DNA from: Bremerella volcania
GTDB taxonomy: Bacteria > Planctomycetota > Planctomycetia > Pirellulales > Pirellulaceae
Direction of reading: 5' to 3'
Length of the DNA: 64,000 nt
NCBI RefSeq assembly: GCF_007748115.1
Contig: NZ_CP036289.1
Coordinates: forward strand, 6,432,183-6,496,182
Position numbers and translations under genes: made by a program. Below, in pieces: positions 26,727-35,957 of the stretch (positions are counted from its first letter, which is position 1; each line of letters opens with the position of its first letter). The notes beneath the pieces are model-generated. The model was not told where the DNA came from. It worked only from the letters and a program-made list of their open reading frames with translations, and made no database searches.

Positions 26727-27650
26727 ATGAATCGCCCGAAAAATGGCGGGTTCACGCTCGTTGAACTCTTGGTAGTGATCGCGATTATTGGCGTGTTAAT
26801 CGCTCTTCTGCTGCCTGCTGTCCAGCAAGCACGCGAGGCCGCTCGACGGATGCAGTGCAGTAAAAATCTCAAACAAATTGGGTTAGCCCTACATAACTAC
26901 CACGACACCTTCAAAACGCTTCCTCCCATGGTGATCTCGCCGATTGGCGATCCCGACGACATGGGCAACGGAGCCGACCCAGTCGAGGGGTGGGGCTGGG
27001 CCGCGTTTCTGCTGCCGTTCATTGAACAAGGCGCATTGCACGACCAAGCTGGGATTACCCAAGGTAATCATCTCGAAAATTAGCTGACTGATACGATGTT
27101 GGTTCCGGTCGACGGATATCGTTGTCCTTCCGATACGGGCAAGCCGGTAGGCGACGCAGCTCCGCGTTTCCTCAAAGGGGGCGGGATGAACTACGCCGTC
27201 TACAATCACTCGCGATCAGGCAGCCTGAATGCTGGTGACGGTGGGTTCTATCGCCACAGTGGACGCAACTTTCGCGACGTGGTCGATGGCCTCAGTAATA
27301 CGCTCGCGGTCGGAGAGAGTTGCTCGAAGTTGAACGGTCAGACGATGAGCTTGAAGTCGTGGGCAGGTTGCCAGCAAAGCTTAGGCGGCAACTGTATCGA
27401 CGAGTTGGCCATCTCCGGACGTTGGCCAATTAACGACAACACCGGCACGACCGACCAGAAAGGAGAAACGCTGAGCAGTCTGCACCCTGGCGGTGCGATG
27501 GTTTTGCAGTTTGACGGCAGCGTTCGCTTCCTGTCGGAAAACATTCAGTTCATCCGTTCGGCCTCGCCTAACAACAATACCAGCGCGATCGATAGCCTCT
27601 ACGAGTACCTGATCTGCGTTGACGACGGAAATCCGATCAGCGACTTCTAA
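26727..27650 (+). pseudogene. DUF1559 pseudopilin-like protein interrupted by an in-frame TAG
   Basis: Family proteins are secreted through a type IV pilin-like N-terminus. From the ATG at 26727: [20 protein letters not shown] is a prepilin peptidase site plus hydrophobic helix, then [18 protein letters not shown] and LHNYHDTF, all typical. Codon 119 (27081-27083) is TAG. The same frame then continues for 188 codons with all expected family features: YRCPSD, VVDGLSNTLAVGES, the H-X9-DG motif HPGGAMVLQFDGSVRF and a DDGNPISDF end. One base change (for example CAG to TAG) explains it. Either a recent nonsense mutation, a sequencing error or readthrough. A lipoprotein gene follows 110 bp downstream. 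Confidence 0.82.
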
Positions 27651-27760
27651 TGCGGCCGGACGCTTTTGGCAACTTCGCCGGATGCCCAATCTCTTGAGGG
27701 CCTCCGGCAGCTCACACCCACCCCTCTTTCATCGCGCTCCCCTCGGAAGGAACAAGCGAC

Positions 27761-28195
27761 ATGCTACGACTCTCGGTTTATCGTCAACCCATCGGTTTTT
27801 TAATGCTTGTGGCACTTGCGACAACTTGCGTCGGCTGCTTTCAATCGAAACCTGCCGACCAGCCAGACCTGGGCGAGGTCTCTGGCAAGGTGACCCTGGA
27901 TGGTTCACCCCTTGCCGATGCTACCGTTTCCTTTCAGTCGGTGGAGTTGGGACGCATGGCTTCCGGAAAAACGGATGCTCAGGGGCACTACGAATTGATC
28001 TTGCTCAACGACATCAAAGGAGCCGTCGTCGGTGAGAATAAGGTGCTTATCACCACCGCCCAACCAGGCGACGACGCGGTGCCGGGAAGTGCCAAGCCGG
28101 AAACGCTCCCCAAGAAATATAATGACAAGTCGGAGCTAACTGCCGAAGTCAAAGAAGGCACGAACGAGTTTAATTTTGATTTGCAATCGAAATGA
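27761..28195 (+). CDS. Small lipoprotein with carboxypeptidase-regulatory-like domain (cassette 1)
   Basis: 144 residues. Signal with lipobox CVGC (Cys about residue 26), then VSGKVTLDGSPLADATVSFQ and KTDAQGHYELI, the pattern of a transthyretin-like/carboxypeptidase regulatory beta-sandwich. The tail NEFNFDLQSK is also shared in type with the other four such lipoproteins here. Expected to be anchored in the periplasm or outer membrane. It sits directly after a DUF1559 gene, as in the four other cassettes, so the two products probably work together; the role is unknown. Confidence 0.8.
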   Translation: MLRLSVYRQPIGFLMLVALATTCVGCFQSKPADQPDLGEVSGKVTLDGSPLADATVSFQSVELGRMASGKTDAQGHYELILLNDIKGAVVGENKVLITTAQPGDDAVPGSAKPETLPKKYNDKSELTAEVKEGTNEFNFDLQSK

Positions 28196-28342
28196 GCCTT
28201 GATGATGTGGGAATACCGTTAGGCTTTTGCTTCATTTTATCCTTCTATGCCGGAAGGAATATGGCGAAAAGCAGGGACCAAGCTGTCGCCAGGGGGAAAA
28301 CTCGCAAGTAACAGCAAGGTTCGTGAAGGATCCAAGGATTTA

Positions 28343-28381
28343 GAAAAAAGCAACCAGCAATGATCTCCTTTGCTGGCTGCT
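28343..28381 (-). terminator. Intrinsic terminator of the cassette 2 lipoprotein gene
   Basis: On the minus strand AGCAGCCAGCA pairs with TGCTGGTTGCT (one G-U pair) across AAGGAGATCAT-type spacer and ends in six T. It lies 50 nt after the lipoprotein stop. Confidence 0.8.
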
Positions 28382-28431
28382 CGAAGACGGGTAAACATCT
28401 CGCGTCGCGTTGAACACGCCTTTGGTCGAAG

Positions 28432-28833
28432 TTACGGGTATTCCAGATCAATCGTGTTGCTGCCTGAGTTGACCTCGACTTCACGTTTCGTCTCGGCGAC
28501 TTCCTTGGGAACCGAGGTTTTGGGTTTCATCAAGTTGGTATTACTATCGTCGAGTACCTGATTCCCGCTGATCGTGACCGAGTGTTTGCCGACCTGGGCT
28601 CCCATTTTGCTTGAGCTGTAAATAAGCTCGTACCGTCCACTGTCGTCAGTCGTTCCCGTAGAGCCGCGTCCTCCTTCTAACGGAGTGAATTCGACAACCA
28701 CGTCCGAAGCCGGTTTTCCCTGGATCGTTACGATTCCGGATACGCTTCCCACAGGGGGACCATCGTAGCCGCCGCCACAACCAAGCAACATGGCAAGCGT
28801 TGCTAGTAGCGACACACCTAGCGCGCACTTCAT
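28432..28833 (-). CDS. Small lipoprotein with carboxypeptidase-regulatory-like domain (cassette 2)
   Basis: 133 residues. Lipobox LLGC near residue 19, then GSVSGIVTIQGKPASDVVVEF and TTDDSGRYELIYSS, the same beta-sandwich pattern as the cassette 1 lipoprotein, which it faces convergently. It ends NTIDLEYP. It lies 115 bp after the second interrupted DUF1559 gene on the same strand, with a terminator behind it. Likely an outer-envelope lipoprotein; function unknown. Confidence 0.8.
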   Translation of the reverse strand: MKCALGVSLLATLAMLLGCGGGYDGPPVGSVSGIVTIQGKPASDVVVEFTPLEGGRGSTGTTDDSGRYELIYSSSKMGAQVGKHSVTISGNQVLDDSNTNLMKPKTSVPKEVAETKREVEVNSGSNTIDLEYP

Positions 28834-28948
28834 TACTATTTCCTTGAAGATGAAATACCAAAGACGACCTCACGCCGCCAGCAGGACCATGCCGGGCTGG
28901 CTGGGCGTGGGTTGACAATAATCTGTTAAGAAGCCGAACGATAGCGAA

Positions 28949-29968
28949 TTAGTAAGACCCAATAGGCTGACCATCGTTGCGTGAGAGAAGCTTCTCAAAG
29001 GTACTGTTGTTGAAGGAGCCACCGGAACCCGATGCCGTAGGTGTATGGTCAATCGTTTCGGGAATGAAACGCACCGAACCATCGCACAGCACAAACATTG
29101 CTCCGCCAGGGTGACGGCTTGAGAAACCGTATTTGCACTCGTTGTGGGTGAAATTGATGCGCACCGCACCGCCAGCCAGTACGTGTCGAATCGTCAATTG
29201 TTCGTTGTTGTGGGCCGTACCGATGGCGATTGCTGCGTCGCAGACGAACTGCGTTCCCGCTGGATTATTCAGACGCCAACTGCGTTCTCCGATCGCAATG
29301 GTATTCGAGGTGCCGTCGGTGATGTCGCGCATGCCAATTCGCGAGTTCCGCCAGAAGATTCCGGTCGGCGCATGAGCCGCTCCAGGCCCCGTCCAACCGC
29401 CTCCTTCGCCAGGCCCGTAACCGGTAAGCCGACCGCCGGAGTGCCACTTATGGCTCGTGTTGTTTCCGACATAGTTGCTTGTTGCAACCGGTTCGTCGCC
29501 GGAAGACTTTTTCAGTTTGTGCCCCGTATTCGGATTGGGAGCCGTGTCGGAAGGACAGAGAAATGCCTGAACCGGCTGCTTCATCAACGCGACCAAGGTA
29601 GCATCGTTGAGCGCACTGGTCAGAGACTGGGATCCCACGTCTAAAGAGTCAGCAAGAGCGTTTTGTTCGATGAAAGGAAGCAACTGAGCACCCCAACCCC
29701 ATGACGATCCTGTACCGTTGTAGTCCAGATTGCTTCCATTGAGGTCTTGGAGCAAATAACCAGGCGGGAACTTACCGTAGGTATCGTGGTAATTGTGAAG
29801 TGCGATACCGAACTGTTTTAAATTGTTGCTGCACTGCATCCGACGAGCCGCTTCGCGGGCCTACTGTACCGCAGGCAGCAGCAGAGCGATCAATACTCCA
29901 ATAATGGCAATGACAACTAGCAATTCGACGAGAGTGAACCCGCGCCGACAATTCATACGGATAGACAT
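28949..29968 (-). pseudogene. DUF1559 pseudopilin-like protein interrupted by an in-frame TAG in its signature
   Basis: AGGAGG lies 6 nt before the ATG at 29968. The product begins [20 protein letters not shown], the prepilin-type signal. Codon 36 (29863-29861) is TAG exactly where the family consensus [16 protein letters not shown] has its second Gln; the preceding codon is CAG, so CAG to TAG is the simplest cause. The frame continues intact for 303 more codons with [59 protein letters not shown] (H-X9-DG) and a normal TAA end. An internal ATG at 29839 could start only a form lacking the secretion signal. The downstream frame shows no other decay. Confidence 0.84.
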
Positions 29969-30503
29969 CCGATGCCTCCTGAAGAGTGTGAGAAAGTAAG
30001 TATTTAGAATAGATGGAAGTACCATTCCCGCTCAGCGAGCGGAGACGTGGTGGGTTGATAAGTAAGGAAAAGGGGAGGATAAGTGATGCTTATGTCGTTA
30101 GGCCTGTCCAGAAGTCTGCGAAAACCGCCTAATCTCGCGTCCGCGTCAATCTTTGGGGTGCTGCGCCTCACGAACATCTCGTTACCAAGGTCAATATATA
30201 TAAAAACTATGCAAATTTATATGCACAACCGGACATCTTTTGTGCAATTTAAGACACCTCAAGAGGCCTTATGCAGCGCTTAATCTCACATTGTTGCGAT
30301 TCTTGCTGGTTAGTTATTGTCCTACGGAACCAGTAAACGAATGCACTTCTGCGCTGTGGAACGTCTTTTGGCATTTCTACCAGCAAGAATCATGTTAGAT
30401 TCCGCGGTTTTCATTGCGAAACGAGAAGGCAAGAGTGAGTGCTGGCAACATTTGATTTCTTTCACCTAACGCATGCTGCGATTCCCTTCAGGAGGAGGAA
30501 CCC
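29969..30503. other. Divergent intergenic region with long inverted repeat
   Basis: 535 bp between the second interrupted DUF1559 gene and the CNNM-type gene. AT-rich around 30190-30230 (ATATATATAAAA). It contains the inverted repeat at 30298-30391. No gene supported. Confidence 0.55.
30298..30391. repeat. 13-bp perfect inverted repeat with 68-bp interior
   Basis: GATTCTTGCTGGT (30298-30310) and ACCAGCAAGAATC (30379-30391) are perfect complements. There is no open frame inside. It could be a small non-autonomous element or a regulatory stem. Confidence 0.65.
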
Positions 30504-31844
30504 ATGGGAACGTTTGAACTGCTCGTGATCGCTTTGATGATCGCGTTCAACAGTGTTTTCGCCGCCTACGAGATTGCCCTCGCCTCGATCGGACTCGGCC
30601 GACTGCATGCGCTGAAAGATGCGAAGCGGGGCGGGGCAGCTTCCGCGCTGCGCATGAAGGACAACATGGAGGCCAGCCTGGCCGTGGTGCAGCTGGGCAT
30701 TACGCTGGTGGCTGCCGTGGCCGCTGCCACCGGCGGGGCAGGGGCCGCCGAGAAGGTCGAGCCGATGCTGATCGATTCAGGCTTCTCGGAAACGGCCGCC
30801 GCGCTGTTGGCGATTACGTTGGTCGTCGCTCCGCTGACGATGATTACGATTCTGTTTGGTGAGCTGGTTCCCAAGGTCTTCGCGCTGAAAAACAAGGAGT
30901 GGATCTGTCTGAAACTCTCGCCGCCGATGGAGTGGTTCTCGTACGCGGTCTGGCCGGCCGTCTGGTTCTTTGAAAAATCGGTGACCGGCATCGTCTCGCT
31001 GTTTGGCAAACGCAAGGGGGATGAAGGAGACATTTCCGAAGCGGCCATCCAGGAACTGCGCGGGGCGGCGTCCCTGGCCCGCATCAGCAACTTGATTGGG
31101 CGTCGCGAGGAGGGAATCATCGTCAGCGCCTCCCGGCTGTCGGCCACGCCCCTTTCCGATATCATGTTGCCGGCCCAGTACATGGGCATGTTGCCGGCGG
31201 ACGAAACGATGGAGCACGCATTGCGGCTTGCCTACCAAACGATGCACACGCGGTACCCCGTCACGCAGCAGGCCGGCAGCCCGCAGCGAATTATTGGGTA
31301 CGTCAACCTGAAAGATATCGTCGCTGAAGAAACGCACGGCCACGAGAACCAGCAGGTGCGTACGTTGGTCCGACCGATCATTTCGTTCGCGGCGAAAGCT
31401 GCCGTTTCTGAATGTCTCGAACGGCTGATGCGCGAACGTCAGCATATCGCCTTGGTACGCGAGAACGACCGCGTGATCGGCATGGTGACGCTGGAGGACA
31501 TCGTCGAAGAGATCATCGGCGAAATCCACGACGAGTTCGATCGGTTGCCGACCTACGTTCGCCGTTCTGGCGACGGTTGGCTGGCTGGTGGCTTCGCCTC
31601 GCTGCATCATCTGCAGCATGTCACCGGCCTGACGCTGAAGCCTGTCAGCGAAAAGCCGGTTTTGAACTTGAACGACTGGATTCTCGAGCACCTCACCGAC
31701 CCGCCCACCAGTGGCGTGGCGATCAACGACGACAATACACGCGTGGTCGTCCGCAAGACCAAAGGGGCTTTGGTTCGCGAAGCGTTTCTCTATTCACTTC
31801 CTGCGGAAGACGCGCCGGCCGAGCCGGGTCAGGGCGGTAACTAA
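30504..31844 (+). CDS. CNNM/CorC (HlyC) family membrane protein with CBS pair
   Basis: Cation (probably Mg2+ or Co2+) transport-related protein. N-terminal DUF21 domain with about four membrane segments (FELLVIALMIAFNSVFAAYEIAL; VVQLGITLVAAVAAATGGAG; LFGELVPKVFALKN). Then a CBS pair (LPADETMEHALRLAYQTMHTRYPV; LVRENDRVIGMVTLEDIVEEIIGEI) and a C-terminal CorC_HlyC domain. 446 residues, normal. GGAGGAGG precedes the ATG. Its stop overlaps by 4 bp the stop of the convergent coiled-coil gene. Confidence 0.9.
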   Translation: MGTFELLVIALMIAFNSVFAAYEIALASIGLGRLHALKDAKRGGAASALRMKDNMEASLAVVQLGITLVAAVAAATGGAGAAEKVEPMLIDSGFSETAAALLAITLVVAPLTMITILFGELVPKVFALKNKEWICLKLSPPMEWFSYAVWPAVWFFEKSVTGIVSLFGKRKGDEGDISEAAIQELRGAASLARISNLIGRREEGIIVSASRLSATPLSDIMLPAQYMGMLPADETMEHALRLAYQTMHTRYPVTQQAGSPQRIIGYVNLKDIVAEETHGHENQQVRTLVRPIISFAAKAAVSECLERLMRERQHIALVRENDRVIGMVTLEDIVEEIIGEIHDEFDRLPTYVRRSGDGWLAGGFASLHHLQHVTGLTLKPVSEKPVLNLNDWILEHLTDPPTSGVAINDDNTRVVVRKTKGALVREAFLYSLPAEDAPAEPGQGGN

Positions 31845-32452
31845 GGGATCAAACCCTCCAGAATCTCAAGACGCTTTTCCCGCTCTCGTCCTTCGGCAGG
31901 GAGTTCCAGAATCTTCATGCGGATCAATCGCTGTACGGCGATGTTCTGCGAGTCCTCGAGAAAGTCTTCCAGCACTTCGCGGCGTTCTTTCTCATTGGGA
32001 ACGAGTTCCTGCAGGCGTTCCAAAGCGAACGCCGCGCTCAGCACCGCATCGTTGGCGATACGTGCCTGGGTGGCGACCCGTTCCATATGCAGCTTGTGCA
32101 TCTCGAAATCAAGCCGGTGCCCTTCGAGCATGGCGCGGTGGTGCTCGCGCTGCATCATCTCGCGGCGGCGCTGATCGAACGCTTCCGCTCGCTCACCAAT
32201 ATGTGGGCGAACGTCATCGACTTGCTCGGAAAGTCGTTCGAGTTCATGCAGAAATTCGTCTTTCTGCCGCTCCATTTCGCGGCGAATTTCACCCCGCTCG
32301 CGCTCCTCGCGCCGCTCGATCTCGCGCTGTTCCCTTTGTTCAGCTTCCGCGCGTGGATCGTATTGACCATACGCCGACTCGAGCAGCAGCCCGGAAAAAA
32401 ACAGGCCAGTAACCATTGGCAGGTAGACAGACATACGAAATGAAACCATCAT
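31841..32452 (-). CDS. Exported coiled-coil protein
   Basis: 203 residues from the ATG at 32452, with AGGGGG about 8 nt upstream. Signal peptide MMVSFRMSVYLPMVTGLFFSG, ending near AYG-Q. The rest is almost all charged helix, rich in Arg/Glu (REQREIERREERERGEIRRE) and predicted coiled coil, ending REREKRLEILEGLIP. No enzyme motif. It is last in a minus-strand run with the PAAR gene. Its stop overlaps the CNNM gene's stop by 4 bp. Perhaps a periplasmic scaffold. Confidence 0.72.
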   Translation of the reverse strand: MMVSFRMSVYLPMVTGLFFSGLLLESAYGQYDPRAEAEQREQREIERREERERGEIRREMERQKDEFLHELERLSEQVDDVRPHIGERAEAFDQRRREMMQREHHRAMLEGHRLDFEMHKLHMERVATQARIANDAVLSAAFALERLQELVPNEKERREVLEDFLEDSQNIAVQRLIRMKILELPAEGREREKRLEILEGLIP

Positions 32453-32549
32453 GATCAGGCCCCCTATAAACGCAAAATGGAGTGGGTAAGTCCTGTTTGT
32501 TCTACCAGTGCCCGAAGCGATTTGGCAATCGTATTCGTTCGTCTTTCCG

Positions 32550-33425
32550 TTAGTTCTCGGCAAACTCAGGCTGCCAGAACCGCATCATCCGCTGGACCGA
32601 GCTCACATCGCTGCCGAAGTGATAAAGCGTTTGATGCTTCTTGTCGATGATCACGATCTGCGACAGGGGAGGCATCAGTTCCTGGTAAACGTCCGCCGGA
32701 ATATCGGTGCAGTAGGTTAGCACCGCTTCCTTCAAGCTCAGGTTTCGTCGCTGCGTATTGACCTCGATCCAGGTCGTCAGCATGAACTGGAAATGAATCA
32801 AGAAGTCCGTGGCCGAGTGATTGGGATGCAGTGCCAGGAACACGCTTTCCGGGAACTTCATTTCGTGGTTGTACTCGGGAATGGTGTCGGCCAGATTCCA
32901 CCTTGAATAAAGCTTGTACTGCAGGGACGAGGTGTCTTGTTCGTAGCACGGCTGCATCCGCTGACAGAAGGCCCGCTCGGCGACCGAGGCGTTAGCCAGG
33001 TCGGCATTGATCAGCATGTTGGTCCACGTCAGAAAACGACCGGTGACGCTCGCTTCGTAAGTGAACGTTTCCCACTGAATGTTCCGCACGCGGGTTAGCG
33101 GCAATTCCGACTGCGTGGGAAGCGTATCAATGATCGGTCGCGCATGCGCCGGAAGAGGAGCCTTTTCGTACAGCTCTAAGTACCGCTCGACGGCGATCGC
33201 GATCGGCAGGGGAAACGCCTGGCGGTCGAGCACATGCCGAATGACCAGATCATCGCGCAGCTTGGGGTCAGGCATGATCATATGCTGATAGGTCCGCTGG
33301 CCCAAGTCATTCACCTCGTTCAGACAGATCTCGCGCACCTCGTCGTTGAGCCCTTCCACCGGCTCTTCCAAACAGCCGCAAAGGATATCCAAGGCGTCCA
33401 GCATTTGGCTTTCAATATCGAGCAT
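32550..33425 (-). CDS. Unknown protein encoded directly after the PAAR gene
   Basis: 291 residues, no signal peptide or membrane helix. Mostly helical N-terminus (MLDIESQMLDALDILCGCLE; LNDEVREICLNEVNDLGQRT), Tyr/Trp-containing middle (SRWNLADTIPEYNHEMKFPE), and a C-terminal segment PPLSQIVIIDKKHQTLYHFGSD. I do not recognise a family. Three bases separate it from the PAAR stop, so the two are co-translated. That position is where secretion-system effectors, chaperones or immunity proteins often lie, but nothing here proves such a role. Confidence 0.7.
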   Translation of the reverse strand: MLDIESQMLDALDILCGCLEEPVEGLNDEVREICLNEVNDLGQRTYQHMIMPDPKLRDDLVIRHVLDRQAFPLPIAIAVERYLELYEKAPLPAHARPIIDTLPTQSELPLTRVRNIQWETFTYEASVTGRFLTWTNMLINADLANASVAERAFCQRMQPCYEQDTSSLQYKLYSRWNLADTIPEYNHEMKFPESVFLALHPNHSATDFLIHFQFMLTTWIEVNTQRRNLSLKEAVLTYCTDIPADVYQELMPPLSQIVIIDKKHQTLYHFGSDVSSVQRMMRFWQPEFAEN

Positions 33426-33428
33426 CGC

Positions 33429-34397
33429 TTACACTTCCAATATGGGTGCGTGGTGTTCGTGTTCGTTCTCTTGGGCTTGTCCGGCCGCAGCACTTGCCTG
33501 ATCGATCTTGTCGCCTGCCTTGGCGATCTTGCCGGCGGCGCTGGTGGCTTTGGCTGCCTTGCCGGCGTTTCCGGCCTTCGAAGCGTCGTCCAATGCATCG
33601 TCGACTTTGGAAATCGCGTTGGCGTTGCGTGCCCCGGTCAGGGCCGCGTCGTCGACGGCATCGTTGGCCTTACCCATGACCGCAATCGAAGCCAGGCTGC
33701 CGGCCAGGTGGGCGTAGTCGTTCGCATTGCCGCTGGCCAACGCCGAGCCCAGCTTGCCCAGGCCCGCCACCGGGTTGCCGTCTCCCATCTGATCGCACGT
33801 CTTGTACAAGCTGTACGCGCCGTACATCGCCATCGCGGCACCCACCAGTTCCGGATTCGCCCCCAGTACTACCAGGGCAGTGCGAGCGGCGAACATCTCG
33901 AGGTTCTGCTTGTTCACCAGGCCTTCGAACAGGCCTTTGCCAAACGCGCCAACCAGTGACGGCAGGTGCAGCTTCTTCAGCTTGGGAATCGTCAGGTGCG
34001 GAAGTTCCAACGCGATGCACGGCACCGGGATATGAATCTCAGGCAGGCTGATCGACAGACCGGCAATTGATGGCAAACTGGGGATCGACGGAATCGTCGG
34101 CGCCCCGCCCATCTCGCCGATCATCACCTGGGGAAAGCCCATCGTGATGGTGCCGCCGTGGGCACACATGTCTCCCATCCGAGCCGCTGGCATCCCGCCG
34201 ATGAAGACCGTCGGCGAACCCATCGCGATCGCGTCTGGTGGACCGCAGCACGTGACCATATCTCCCACGCGCGCCGCCGGCATGCCGCCGATCAGCACCG
34301 TCGGACAGCCCACCATCACCGGTCCACCCACATGCGGAACCGGCCCGGTACTCATCGGGCAGGTATGCATATCAGCGATCCGAGCAGCAGGCGGCAT
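33429..34397 (-). CDS. PAAR/DUF4150-type spike-tip protein with C-terminal extension
   Basis: PAAR proteins cap the VgrG spike of type VI secretion or related contractile injectors and carry effectors. Residues 1-95 show the repeated metal-site pattern: MPPAARIADMHTCPMSTG, GCPTVLIGGMPAARVGDM, SPTVFIGGMPAARMGDMCAH, MGFPQVMIG. A Pro/Ile-rich linker (about 100-150), a hydrophobic helical segment (150-215) and an Ala/Asp-rich tail to residue 322 follow; the tail matches no toxin I know. No VgrG, sheath or ATPase gene is in the window, so it is an orphan. Followed 3 bp later by an unknown gene. Confidence 0.85.
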   Translation of the reverse strand: MPPAARIADMHTCPMSTGPVPHVGGPVMVGCPTVLIGGMPAARVGDMVTCCGPPDAIAMGSPTVFIGGMPAARMGDMCAHGGTITMGFPQVMIGEMGGAPTIPSIPSLPSIAGLSISLPEIHIPVPCIALELPHLTIPKLKKLHLPSLVGAFGKGLFEGLVNKQNLEMFAARTALVVLGANPELVGAAMAMYGAYSLYKTCDQMGDGNPVAGLGKLGSALASGNANDYAHLAGSLASIAVMGKANDAVDDAALTGARNANAISKVDDALDDASKAGNAGKAAKATSAAGKIAKAGDKIDQASAAAGQAQENEHEHHAPILEV

Positions 34398-34520
34398 GGC
34401 ATTCCCAGCAAGGCATCAAGACAAAACGGCTGGGAAAAGGTAGGTCACTCGAAACGCGCAGGGGGTTGGCAAACCACAAAATCTTCGCAGATGATCGTCA
34501 CATTCGGTACGATCAGACGT

Positions 34521-35957
34521 ATGAACCCTACTAAGGACACCCCGGATAAGCCCCGCCGCCGCTGGCTGAGCTTCAGCTTGCGCGGGCTACTCGTCTTCAC
34601 GGTCGTCGTTGCCGTGGGAATTGCGCTTCCCATGCGCTGGCGGCAGGACGATATCGCGCAGTACAAGGTCGAGCAGCAAGTAAGCACTCAAATCGACTCC
34701 GTCGACGGCTATTCAATGACTTACCGACTGCCGGGTTCGGATGAGATCACCTGGGTTGAGTATCCCAGTTATCTTTGGAAACGAGCGATGAACTGGGGGC
34801 ATGATGCGGATCTGTACGAGGACATTGAGAGCGTTCATCTTCCCATCAATAAGTTGAACCGGTTAGCTCCTCAACTCAAGAAGCTTCGCTCCCTCACGTC
34901 GATCGATATCCTGTCAAGCAACACCGGTGAATATGGCCGGCCCCTCTCGGACGAAGTGATCGAACACTTCGCCGGCATCGATACGCTTGAGGAACTCGAT
35001 CTTTGGGCGGTGACGGTAACGCCACGTCAGCTTCGGCGTCTGTCTTCCCTACCGAACTTGCGCAGGTTGGTTCTTCCTTCCAGTGAGTCGTCCATTGCTA
35101 TTCTGGACGAAGTCTCCAGCTTCCATCAATTGGAATCTCTCAAAGTCAACGATGTCCCCATCACCCGTCCCAACGTCGAAAAGTTGGCCGCCATCCCGAA
35201 ACTTCAAACACTGACCATAGATTCATCCGCCCCTTTAAGTACGCCAGACGGCATCCAGGCGATGGCAGCGCTCACGCGAATGCAGTGGCTCGTCATCGAC
35301 GTTCCATCCGTTGACGATCGCTGGTACGACGCTTTGGGGAAGATGACGTCACTAACGAACCTGTACCTCAAAGGCCATCGTGAACGAGTGGCTGCGCCTG
35401 GGGAAGCATTCGCCCAACTATCGAGTTTGACGAAGCTGAAAGTGTTGACCATTGATGGCGTCAGCATCGATGACAAAGCATTGGAAACCATCGGCAAGAT
35501 GACTAGCCTGACCGAACTGAACTGCGACGCGAGCCTGACCACCGACGCTGGCATGAAGCACCTGGCAGGCCTTCCGCAGTTGAGGGAAGCCAACCTCAGT
35601 GGGACCCGGATCACCATTCACGGCCTGCACGAGTTATCGAAGTCGCCGACGCTCGACTATGTTCACCTCGGCGCCGGCTTCCAAGTCTCGCTGCAAGATC
35701 ATCGGGTTCACTTATGCGGGACGTGTGCATTTCCATACGACTACGCCAATACGACCCAATTCGGTGAAGCGAATTCCGCCGCTTGGCGAAATTTAATCCG
35801 CATTTCCGAGAGAAATTCAAGCGAAGGTCCTTCCGCCGCGTCGGAGTTTTCGCCCGGCGAAGATCCCTTCGCACCGCCCACCGAACTTCCCGATAACTTC
35901 GCCGACACGATAGGCGACCCCTTCGAGCAACCGGGCGAGGAGTTGGTGATCGAATGA
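34521..35957 (+). CDS. Membrane-anchored leucine-rich repeat protein (first of a pair)
   Basis: 478 residues from the ATG at 34521. N-terminus RRRWLSFSLRGLLVFTVVVAV is an arginine-flanked membrane anchor of a type common in planctomycetes. A spacer follows, then about ten leucine-rich repeats (FAGIDTLEELDLWAVTVTPR; LSSLPNLRRLVLPSS; MTSLTELNCDASLTTD). An acidic Pro-rich tail ends it. No catalytic motif; the repeats suggest binding to another protein outside the membrane. Overlaps the next gene by 4 bp (ATGA), so they form an operon. Confidence 0.78.
   Translation: MNPTKDTPDKPRRRWLSFSLRGLLVFTVVVAVGIALPMRWRQDDIAQYKVEQQVSTQIDSVDGYSMTYRLPGSDEITWVEYPSYLWKRAMNWGHDADLYEDIESVHLPINKLNRLAPQLKKLRSLTSIDILSSNTGEYGRPLSDEVIEHFAGIDTLEELDLWAVTVTPRQLRRLSSLPNLRRLVLPSSESSIAILDEVSSFHQLESLKVNDVPITRPNVEKLAAIPKLQTLTIDSSAPLSTPDGIQAMAALTRMQWLVIDVPSVDDRWYDALGKMTSLTNLYLKGHRERVAAPGEAFAQLSSLTKLKVLTIDGVSIDDKALETIGKMTSLTELNCDASLTTDAGMKHLAGLPQLREANLSGTRITIHGLHELSKSPTLDYVHLGAGFQVSLQDHRVHLCGTCAFPYDYANTTQFGEANSAAWRNLIRISERNSSEGPSAASEFSPGEDPFAPPTELPDNFADTIGDPFEQPGEELVIE

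Noticed and set aside
26727..29968. Genome-wide reassignment of TAG to a sense codon
   Set aside because: At least ten clear genes in the window end in TAG (for example 8603, 11005, 17540, 18567, 23589, 39744, 61633), so TAG is an ordinary stop here.
33234..33959. 241-codon plus-strand open frame over the PAAR region
   Set aside because: Antisense to two better supported genes with recognisable motifs and 3-bp spacing.
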